Assembly (NCBI GenBank): GCA_023230065.1
Contig: JALNYB010000029.1
Span: 1-12,833 of the forward strand
Direction of reading: 5' to 3'
Source of the DNA: Candidatus Methanomethylophilaceae archaeon
GTDB lineage: Archaea; Thermoplasmatota; Thermoplasmata; Methanomassiliicoccales; Methanomethylophilaceae
Length of the DNA: 12,833 nucleotides
Made by a program: the position numbers and the translations under genes. Below, one piece after another: positions 7,174 through 12,833 of this stretch (positions within the stretch are counted from its first letter, which is position 1; the number at the start of each line of letters is the position of its first letter). The notes under the pieces were generated by a model. That model was not told where the DNA came from and searched no databases. It worked only from the letters and a program-made list of their open reading frames with translations.

Positions 7174-7191
7174 CCTCCAACCCCACGGAGG
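7174..7191 (+). promoter_or_regulatory. Hairpin pairing with the dnaG ribosome binding site
   Basis: CCTCC (7174-7178) is the exact complement of GGAGG (7187-7191), separated by an eight-base loop. GGAGG with the next G is the dnaG Shine-Dalgarno, about eight bases before the ATG at 7200. Folding would hide it, so translation could be switched by anything opening this five-pair stem. The T7 run lies directly upstream. Confidence 0.45.
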
Positions 7192-7199
7192 GCACATTA

Positions 7200-8834
7200 A
7201 TGAATATAGATCCAAACGCAACTAAATACATGATCAAAGCGAAGATCACAGCCGACGGTGTCGTGGAGAAACCCGATGTCGTAGGGGCAATTTTCGGACA
7301 AACCGAAGGACTTTTGGGAGATGACCTCGATCTGAGAGATCTCCAGAAATCCGGAAGGATCGGTAGAATCGAGGTCGAGATCGTTTCCAAGGGCGGAAAG
7401 TCCGAAGGAATAATTTACATGGCTTCAAGTCTCGACCAGGTCGAAACAGTAATTCTCGCATCAGCATTAGAGACTATTGACCGTGTCGGTCCATGCAAAG
7501 CAGGAATTCGTATCCTCGGTATCGAAGATGTAAGGATAACAAAGAGAGAGAAGGTTGTTGAGAGGGCAAAGGAGCTTCTTGTAAATCTTATTGCTCAGTC
7601 GAAAGGAACAAGTTCCAATCTTACGCAAAGTATCAGGCAGAGTATCCAGGTCGAGGAGATAACATCCTATGGAAAGGACAGATGCCCGGCAGGACCTGCA
7701 GTCAAAGACTCCGAGTCCATAATAATCGTAGAAGGCAGATCAGATGTTCTCAATCTGCTCAGAGCAGGTATCAAGAACGGTATTGCGGTTGAGGGTACAA
7801 ACATTCCGAAGACAGTTCAGGATCTTTCAAGGGAAAGGGTCTCAACTGCATTTGTTGACGGTGACAGAGGAGGAGAACTAATATTAAGAGAACTTTTCCA
7901 GACCTCAGAGATCGACTTCGTTGCTCGTGCACCACGTGCGCATGAAGTAGAAGAACTCACTTCTAAACAGCTCGTTAAATGTCTCCGTAACAAAGTACCC
8001 GGAGATCAATACATGGAAATGAATGGGATGGTCACTGAGGAGAAAGAACTCAGCGGAGATTCTGAAGCTGTTCCATTAGAGCAACCTCGTCGTGATTTCG
8101 AAGAGAAACCCAAGAGAGAGCATGATGACAGGCGTGAGCGCGAGGACCGTCATGAGCGCAGGGATAATAGGAACGATAGGAGCGACAGGACAGATAGGTC
8201 CGAAAGATCGGATAGGTCAGACAGGCCTAAGAGAGAGATCAGAATCAGAGATTCAGATTCTGAAGAAAGGCCCAAGAACCGTTTCAGTTCTGAGAATGCA
8301 GATAGATTCAAGAAAAAGGTATTCGTTGAGAAAGAGCCTGTTGTAGAACCTGTAGCAGTCGAGGAACAGATTTTAGAACCTGTTGCAGAACCTGTTGTAG
8401 AATCTGTAATAGAAGAACAGCCTGTTGAGGTAGTTGTCAAAGAGCTCAAACCAAGGAGAGAGCGCACAGATAAATCTTCTGAAGACAAATCCTCAAGGAC
8501 ACTTCGTGGAAAGAAAGACAGGAATACAAAGACATTATCTGAAGAGCAGATAGCTTTCAGAGATATGCTTTTGGACATGTCTTCAACACACAATGCAAAA
8601 CTCTTGTCCGCAGATAACAGCATTATAAGAGATGTAGCAGTAAAAAGCCTTGTAAATTCCTTGAAAGAGGATTCCGAAGGTGTAGTAGCTATCGTTTTCG
8701 ACGGTGTCATTTCACAGAGGATTATGGACGTATCATCTGAGAAAGGGATAAGGACAGTTGTCGGCACTCGTAAAGGAAACATTACAAAGATGCCTGCAGA
8801 TATAACTATCTGGACCAAAGAAAACCTTTATTGA
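7200..8834 (+). CDS. dnaG: Archaeal DnaG-type primase / exosome-associated Toprim protein
   Basis: A 544-residue archaeal DnaG. The N-terminal block (KPDVVGAIFGQTEGLLG, 24-40; RDLQKSGRIGRIEV, 46-59) is the hallmark of the family. The Toprim domain runs about 173-255 with IIIVEGRSDV (Glu179), AVEGTNIPK and FVDGDRGG (Asp220, Asp222), so the metal-binding acidic residues are present. A low-complexity linker of about 165 residues (280-445) follows, first Arg/Asp/Glu/Ser-rich, then Glu/Pro/Val-rich. The end (451-544) is a compact domain with VVAIVFDGVISQR that also occurs at the C-terminus of other euryarchaeal DnaG. Archaeal DnaG can make primers in vitro and is known as a stable exosome subunit that binds Csl4 and helps adenine-rich RNA decay. 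The ATG at 7200 is chosen for the strong GGAGGG and conserved protein start; an in-frame ATG at 7089 would add 37 unconserved residues. The LonB-like gene follows after 14 bases, probably in the same operon. Confidence 0.93.
   Translation: MNIDPNATKYMIKAKITADGVVEKPDVVGAIFGQTEGLLGDDLDLRDLQKSGRIGRIEVEIVSKGGKSEGIIYMASSLDQVETVILASALETIDRVGPCKAGIRILGIEDVRITKREKVVERAKELLVNLIAQSKGTSSNLTQSIRQSIQVEEITSYGKDRCPAGPAVKDSESIIIVEGRSDVLNLLRAGIKNGIAVEGTNIPKTVQDLSRERVSTAFVDGDRGGELILRELFQTSEIDFVARAPRAHEVEELTSKQLVKCLRNKVPGDQYMEMNGMVTEEKELSGDSEAVPLEQPRRDFEEKPKREHDDRREREDRHERRDNRNDRSDRTDRSERSDRSDRPKREIRIRDSDSEERPKNRFSSENADRFKKKVFVEKEPVVEPVAVEEQILEPVAEPVVESVIEEQPVEVVVKELKPRRERTDKSSEDKSSRTLRGKKDRNTKTLSEEQIAFRDMLLDMSSTHNAKLLSADNSIIRDVAVKSLVNSLKEDSEGVVAIVFDGVISQRIMDVSSEKGIRTVVGTRKGNITKMPADITIWTKENLY
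8124..8228 (+). repeat. Arg/Asp/Ser low-complexity repeat tract in dnaG
   Basis: DNA with recurring GACAGG/GATAGG units encodes about 35 residues made almost entirely of R, D, E, S, N, H and T (R-S-D-R and R-T-D-R units). It is in frame, charged and surely disordered; RD/RS-type tracts in other proteins often contact RNA. Confidence 0.7.
8328..8432 (+). repeat. Glu-Pro-Val repeat tract in dnaG
   Basis: Imperfect copies of GAACCTGTTG/GTAGAACCTGT encode repeated E-P-V units (residues 377-411). It is acidic, in contrast to the basic tract just upstream, so the linker has two differently charged halves. Confidence 0.65.
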
Positions 8835-8848
8835 AAGTGTGATTCAAA

Positions 8849-10366
8849 ATGACCAAGAAAAAAGCTGTTGAAACATGGGATGACCTCAAAGGTCTGAAGA
8901 GTACAGCCGACATCTTGATCCCTCTGGACCCTCTCGATAGGGTCTTGGGGCAGGAAGAAGCCATCAAATTGGCAAAGATCGCCGCTATTCAACGGAGGCA
9001 TCTTCTTCTTGTAGGTCCCCCGGGAACAGGAAAGTCGATGATAGCACGCGCTTTGTCAATGAACCTTCCGAAGCCCAAGCACGAGATAAGGGTAGTAAAG
9101 AATCCCGAGAACACCGAAAGGCCATTCTTAGAGGTTCTTGATGAGCAACAGGTCTTAGATGAGGAAAGCATCCGTGCAGAATCTGTCGGTAAATTGATGG
9201 ATCCAGAGAACGCCCCTACAAACGTAGCCGAGCGTCTGGGATATCTGTGTAAGAATTGTAAGACCTTTTCTTCGCCCACCGAGATAGTATGCCCTTCATG
9301 TCAGAAGAGTAAGATCGAAGGTGTTGCCAACACGAATCCATTCGGCGATCTCATAGGAGGTCTTCTCGAATCCGCCATGCCTCAAATGGTTGTAGGAAAG
9401 GACAAGGTCCATACGACCCGTATCCTTGCTGACGGTACTGAAGAGACAGTGGTGTTCGAGCGTGCCGGAGATAAGATAAGGATGTTGGATAGCAAATCCC
9501 TTCAGAAGAGAAGTCAATTGAATAAAAAGTCGAATCAGAAAGTGCTTGTTAAACTAAACAGGGACCCGTTCATCTTAGCCACTGGAGCTTCGGAAACAGA
9601 ACTTCTAGGAGATGTTAAACACGATCCATATGGTGGACACGATAAACTCGGTACACCCTCATATGAGAGGGTCGTTGCAGGTTCTATTCATGAGGCACAT
9701 GAAGGAGTGTTGTTCATCGATGAGATTTCCCATTTAGGAAATCTTCAGAGATTCATCCTTACTGCGATGCAGGAGAAGAAATTTCCCATTGCAGGACGCA
9801 ATTCTCAGTCTGCGGGTGCAAGTGTAAAGGTGGAAAATGTTCCCTGTGATTTCATTCTCGTCGCGGCGTGCAATATTCAGGATTTGGAAAATATTCTTTC
9901 GCCATTGAGGTCGAGGATCATCGGATGCGGATACGAAGTACTCGTAGACGTTGCGATGCCAGACACACCTCATAATCGTGCGAAATATGCACAATTCGTG
10001 GCTCAGGAAATTCAGATGGACGGACACATACCTCCTGCCAATATCGAGTCTGTCGAAGCTATAATCGAAGAGGGAAAGAAGCGTGCAAAGGCAGATAATC
10101 AGCCGAATTCGCTCACCTTAAGATTGAGAGAGATGGGTGGACTCATAAGGGCTGCCGGAGATGTTGCTGTCATGGAAGGAGCAAAGATGATCACCGCAGA
10201 GCATATCATAGAGGCTCGCAGAAGATCAAGACCTGTTGAAGAACAGATCAAAGAAAAATATGGTTCTTATCAGAAAGGCGTTTCAAAGGATATCTCGAAA
10301 GCTCAGAATGAGAAATCAGAGTATTATTTTGAGAATGAGCATATAGGCGACCAAATGTTTCAGTGA
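8849..10366 (+). CDS. LonB-like AAA+ ATPase without protease domain, with four-Cys insertion
   Basis: A 505-residue AAA+ protein of the archaeal LonB/Mg-chelatase-like clade. Seen: IPLDPLDRVLGQEEAI (24-39), Walker A GPPGTGKS (56-63), Walker B GVLFIDE (286-292), sensor-1 FILVAACN (335-342), arginine finger SPLRSRI (351-357), and the helical lid LTLRLREMGGLIRAAGD (422-438) ending in EARRRSRPVEEQI. This follows archaeal LonB closely up to the point where the S16 Ser-Lys protease domain should begin; instead there is only a polar tail of about 30 residues. The Walker A-B insertion, which in archaeal LonB holds membrane helices, here carries CKNC...CPSC (Cys134, 137, 148, 151), probably a zinc ribbon, and no membrane segment. 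It is thus predicted to be a cytosolic unfoldase or remodelling ATPase rather than a protease. The position 14 bases after dnaG suggests shared expression and perhaps shared function with DnaG or the exosome (inference). Confidence 0.85.
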   Translation: MTKKKAVETWDDLKGLKSTADILIPLDPLDRVLGQEEAIKLAKIAAIQRRHLLLVGPPGTGKSMIARALSMNLPKPKHEIRVVKNPENTERPFLEVLDEQQVLDEESIRAESVGKLMDPENAPTNVAERLGYLCKNCKTFSSPTEIVCPSCQKSKIEGVANTNPFGDLIGGLLESAMPQMVVGKDKVHTTRILADGTEETVVFERAGDKIRMLDSKSLQKRSQLNKKSNQKVLVKLNRDPFILATGASETELLGDVKHDPYGGHDKLGTPSYERVVAGSIHEAHEGVLFIDEISHLGNLQRFILTAMQEKKFPIAGRNSQSAGASVKVENVPCDFILVAACNIQDLENILSPLRSRIIGCGYEVLVDVAMPDTPHNRAKYAQFVAQEIQMDGHIPPANIESVEAIIEEGKKRAKADNQPNSLTLRLREMGGLIRAAGDVAVMEGAKMITAEHIIEARRRSRPVEEQIKEKYGSYQKGVSKDISKAQNEKSEYYFENEHIGDQMFQ

Positions 10367-10405
10367 ACTTTTTAATGCAAACCTTTTTCAAATATCTATT
10401 TTGAT

Positions 10406-10741
10406 ATGGTCCTTATGGCAGTAAAACAAGTGAACAAACTCGTTCGCGATAAGATACCCGGCATAATCGGTGAAACCGGTGCAACGCCGAATTTCAGATT
10501 ATTGGATGACAAAGAATTCTTGGATGCTCTGAACGACAAACTTTTGGAGGAGGTCGAGGAATACAAAAAGGAGAAGAATCTGGAAGAGTTGGCAGATATC
10601 CTTCAAGTCATTTGCACAATATCAGAGGTCATCGGTGGCGGACAGAGGGAATTGGAATATCTTAGAGATGAGAAGGCAATGGAGCGCGGCAGATTCGATA
10701 TGCACGTATTCCTCGAATCTGTTGAAGATAAAAAATCATGA
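10406..10741 (+). CDS. All-alpha house-cleaning NTP pyrophosphatase (MazG-like superfamily)
   Basis: A 111-residue protein opening with NKLVRDKIPGII, the signature of the small predicted noncanonical-NTP pyrophosphatases related to phosphoribosyl-ATP pyrophosphatase and MazG. The acidic metal-binding helices are visible: KLLEEVEEY (45-53) and EELADILQVI (60-69, Glu61 and Asp64), followed by EKAMERGRF (89-97). Enzymes of this fold hydrolyse NTPs or modified nucleotides to NMP plus pyrophosphate; the substrate here is not known. Either ATG at 10406 or ATG at 10415 could be the start. Neither has a ribosome site, and TTTTTAATG near 10369-10377 could be a TATA element for a leaderless transcript. 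The T-rich 39-base gap after the LonB-like gene may also end that operon. The 3' end overlaps the acetyltransferase gene by six bases tail-to-tail. Confidence 0.8.
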   Translation: MVLMAVKQVNKLVRDKIPGIIGETGATPNFRLLDDKEFLDALNDKLLEEVEEYKKEKNLEELADILQVICTISEVIGGGQRELEYLRDEKAMERGRFDMHVFLESVEDKKS

Positions 10742-11182
10742 GTTAACGTACGCTGTGCAGATCAATCTGATGGCATCACCGTGATCCACGTAGAAATCAG
10801 GCATGTATTCCACTTCTACGAATCCTCTTTTCTTATAGAAGTTGAGAGAATCGAGATTTTTAGCCCTTACTTCCAACTGAATGAGCGGACGTCCATCGAT
10901 TATAGATCTCAGTTTGAATTCTTTGAGAAGTTGATCTCCGACACCTTTGCCCCTCATGGGCTCATCAACAGCGAATAGAGGGACCATGGACCTACCTTCA
11001 AGGAGGGAACCGAGGATATATCCCACGACTTTTCCTGTGTAGTCGCATGCGACCAATTGTCCTTTCGGCCATTGCATCATAAAATAACTGAAGACTTCAG
11101 GAGCGTAATACTCATCAAGAGAGGCACACGTGATCCGGTATGCGGGGCCCTTGTCTTCGAGTCTCATCTGTCTGACTATCAT
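10736..11182 (-). CDS. GNAT-family N-acetyltransferase (RimI-like)
   Basis: A 148-residue single-domain GNAT protein that would transfer acetyl from acetyl-CoA to an amine. Seen: start IVRQMRLEDKG typical of RimI-like proteins, strand VVGYILGSL, the acetyl-CoA pyrophosphate loop MRGKGVGDQLL, strand IQLEVRAKN, and the late motif SLNFYKKRGFVEVEYMPDFYVDHGDA. The Y-x-D-x-G-D-A end resembles ribosomal-protein or N-terminal acetylating RimI/Ard1 proteins, but the substrate is not certain. I chose the ATG at 11182; a GTG at 11188 would add two residues. It starts 10 bases after the stop of the surface-anchored HKD protein, so the two are probably co-transcribed. It is convergent with the pyrophosphatase gene. 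Confidence 0.8.
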   Translation of the reverse strand: MIVRQMRLEDKGPAYRITCASLDEYYAPEVFSYFMMQWPKGQLVACDYTGKVVGYILGSLLEGRSMVPLFAVDEPMRGKGVGDQLLKEFKLRSIIDGRPLIQLEVRAKNLDSLNFYKKRGFVEVEYMPDFYVDHGDAIRLICTAYVNS

Positions 11183-11192
11183 CGTCACTCAT

Positions 11193-12833
11193 TCAGCGTT
11201 TCTTGTTATTATATCTTCCTTTTAGTGCAACGGTTATACCGCCTGCTGTAATTAATCCGACAGAGAGTAATAATGTATTTAAATCAACAGGAAGATCTGG
11301 ATCGGTATTGTTATTTTTGCTTAGAATAACCTCATATGTGTATTCTTCTGAGATCTGGGTACCTTCGAGCCTTACGGTCAGTTTATGAAAGCCTGCAGTA
11401 AGATCGGTGCAGACGATCATAGGTATCGTCGATATCCTTGTATTGCCGTCGCTGTAAATGTCCCAGGAGTATGCATATCCTTCAGGACCGACAGCGGAAA
11501 AGGTGACTATCGAATTTGTTGTTATTTTTTCACAGCCAGCAGTTATTTTTAACCCCTCCGTTTCCACTGTGTGTTTGTTTATTCCCCAGTCATCTAAAAA
11601 ATATTCTTCAAAGTATTCTGCGATCTCTTCGGAATCGATGATCACTGCTGTTTCACGGTTACTCATGAATGATGTTTCTGTCCAATTAACAGAACCCAAC
11701 CAGACCATATCATCTACGATCACTCCTTTATTATGTGTTGTTGTAAAACCATTACCGCCTGATATTGTGATCGCTTTTACTTCAGTGGTCGTGTTTATCA
11801 AATTAACAATCTCTGTATGATCATCGTCTGATATGGATGCATCTAAAATAAATCTTGTATCAATGCCCTTTTTCGCAGCAGATGCCATCCAATATACGGG
11901 AGAATCTTCTGTTATGTTAGAATACGAACTTCCAAGATCCAATTGTTCTGAATAAATTCTTTGTTCTGCATCATATATAAAATGTTGAAGTGCATCATAC
12001 GAATTATCAGGAGATACGATAGGAGTTACGTTTGCAGTATATTCTGTCGTCTTGTATGTATACGATGGCGCTTCATAGATCAGATCTCCCTCGTAAGGTT
12101 TCAGATCAGGATAGTATTCTGTAAGGTCCCAAACATCACCATATTCTTTGTTTCTGTCATTATCGAAGACAGATCTCATATATTCTGCCATTTCTGCACT
12201 TTCTATAACAGCTCCCCAGCCTCTGTTAGATGTTGCGTAACTCATGTTGTTTTTGGTCCAGTTTTCTGATGTTATTATCACAGTCTTTCCGTCTATTATC
12301 GCATATTTGTTATGAAAAAAAGAATATCTTTCATAATTTCCAGATAGAGGATCGTTTATGAGTCTTACTTCTCCACCAACATCCACGAGAGATCTCATAA
12401 GAGAAAGTTCTGTGCTCATATCATAACCGAGAACATCTCCTTCTAATGTTATTGTTACATCTACGTGTTCCGTTCCTGTTTTCTTTTCCAAGTTGCAGAG
12501 AAGTGCTAATAGGTTAGGGCTTGTCAATTGATATATGGATATCAAGATTTCATTCTCTGCGTTCTCAAAGGCCTTGTAGATAGGTTCTCCGTTGGATTCA
12601 GGAAAGGTGAACGGTGTAATTGTCGAATTGAAAACACTGTATGATCCTTTATTAAGATTCGTGAATCCTGCTTTTGTTAATATCCAATCCGAAGACGTGT
12701 CAGTATCTGATATATTCGTTCTTAAAAAATATTTTTTAGCAGATAACGGAATAGACTCTCCAGACCATCCAATATCTGATGTCTTATTGCCATAACATAT
12801 AGCATCTATTAAGATCTCTCCGTTGTATAGATA
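11193..12833 (-). CDS. Surface-anchored phospholipase-D-like (HKD) protein with lamin-tail-like segment; 5' end outside window
   Basis: The frame is open from the right edge to the TGA at 11195-11193 (546 residues visible), so the gene starts beyond the window; an in-frame TTG at 12545 lies inside the domain and is not the start. Residues about 1-55 (DAICYGNKTSDIGWSGES and ISDTDTSSDW) resemble the end of a lamin-tail domain. Next come two phospholipase-D repeats: HNKYAIID (174-181) followed by SENWT, and HNKGVIVD (367-374) followed by GSVNWT. Both HxKx4D motifs are intact, so one complete active site is expected, for a phosphodiesterase (nuclease or phospholipase). A beta-rich Ig/PKD-like region (about 425-505), a polar linker, a hydrophobic helix (about 519-537) and the basic tail GRYNNKKR indicate a C-terminal membrane anchor with the enzyme outside the cell. 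A signal peptide is expected in the missing part. The GNAT gene follows 10 bases downstream. Confidence 0.85.
   Translation of the reverse strand, partial: YLYNGEILIDAICYGNKTSDIGWSGESIPLSAKKYFLRTNISDTDTSSDWILTKAGFTNLNKGSYSVFNSTITPFTFPESNGEPIYKAFENAENEILISIYQLTSPNLLALLCNLEKKTGTEHVDVTITLEGDVLGYDMSTELSLMRSLVDVGGEVRLINDPLSGNYERYSFFHNKYAIIDGKTVIITSENWTKNNMSYATSNRGWGAVIESAEMAEYMRSVFDNDRNKEYGDVWDLTEYYPDLKPYEGDLIYEAPSYTYKTTEYTANVTPIVSPDNSYDALQHFIYDAEQRIYSEQLDLGSSYSNITEDSPVYWMASAAKKGIDTRFILDASISDDDHTEIVNLINTTTEVKAITISGGNGFTTTHNKGVIVDDMVWLGSVNWTETSFMSNRETAVIIDSEEIAEYFEEYFLDDWGINKHTVETEGLKITAGCEKITTNSIVTFSAVGPEGYAYSWDIYSDGNTRISTIPMIVCTDLTAGFHKLTVRLEGTQISEEYTYEVILSKNNNTDPDLPVDLNTLLLSVGLITAGGITVALKGRYNNKKR

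Noticed and set aside
7089..7199. Longer dnaG start at 7089
   Set aside because: The extra 37 residues do not resemble archaeal DnaG. The ATG at 7200 has a strong GGAGGG and begins the conserved N-terminus.
8124..8432. CRISPR-like or mobile repeat
   Set aside because: The repeats are short, imperfect, in frame and lack spacers; they encode a low-complexity linker.
8150..8818. 222-residue open frame antisense to dnaG
   Set aside because: Ser/Leu/Thr-rich product caused by the codon bias and repeats of the dnaG linker on the other strand; no domain and no start signals.
12543..12545. TTG as the start of the HKD protein
   Set aside because: The frame stays open for 96 more codons to the window edge and encodes recognisable domain sequence, including the first strand of the phospholipase-D fold.

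Overview
The window reads as archaeal chromosome, moderately AT-rich. It has the archaeal-type DnaG, a LonB-family AAA+ ATPase, several starts placed about 26 bases after a TATA box with no ribosome binding site (leaderless style), and CbiP-type cobyric acid synthases, one carrying a cysteine-rich N-terminal domain that I associate with methanogens. The best guess is a methanogenic member of the Thermoplasmatota such as Methanomassiliicoccales; this is inference from gene content, with no marker gene to settle it.

Left part (1-3031). A minus-strand gene with a clear signal peptide is cut by the left edge. Divergent from it is a small MoaD/ThiS-like sulfur-carrier-type protein ending in Gly-Gly, whose stop codon overlaps tail-to-tail with that of a cobalamin operon on the minus strand. 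The operon holds a full-length CbiP-like protein (ATPase plus glutaminase, with an added Cys-rich domain) translationally coupled to a short CbiP paralog. The short paralog keeps the ATPase domain and the very C-terminal helix but lacks the entire glutaminase domain.

Middle part (3032-10741, all plus strand). A 393-base divergent intergenic region leads to a two-gene unit: an Mre11/SbcD-like nuclease and a Rad50/SbcC-like ATPase. The ATPase has a transmembrane hairpin in place of a zinc hook, the YhaO/YhaN architecture. A strong TATA box then precedes an unusually long, hairpin-rich leader of about 240 bases before dnaG, ending in a hairpin that pairs with the dnaG ribosome binding site. dnaG carries a long low-complexity Arg/Asp-rich linker. 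It is followed closely by a LonB-like AAA+ ATPase without a protease domain or membrane anchor but with an inserted four-cysteine motif, and then by a small all-alpha house-cleaning NTP pyrophosphatase. The theme of this stretch is nucleic-acid maintenance and RNA or DNA quality control.

Right part (10736-12833, minus strand). A GNAT acetyltransferase lies downstream of a surface-anchored protein that runs off the right edge. That protein has a lamin-tail-like segment, two phospholipase-D HKD motifs, a beta-rich Ig/PKD-like domain and a C-terminal membrane anchor. Its reading frame is open to the last base, so its true start is outside the window.

No CRISPR array, tRNA, rRNA, insertion sequence or phage gene was seen. 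The most interesting signals are the glutaminase-less CbiP paralog, the protease-less LonB-like ATPase beside dnaG, the membrane-tethered Mre11/Rad50-like pair, and the structured dnaG leader.
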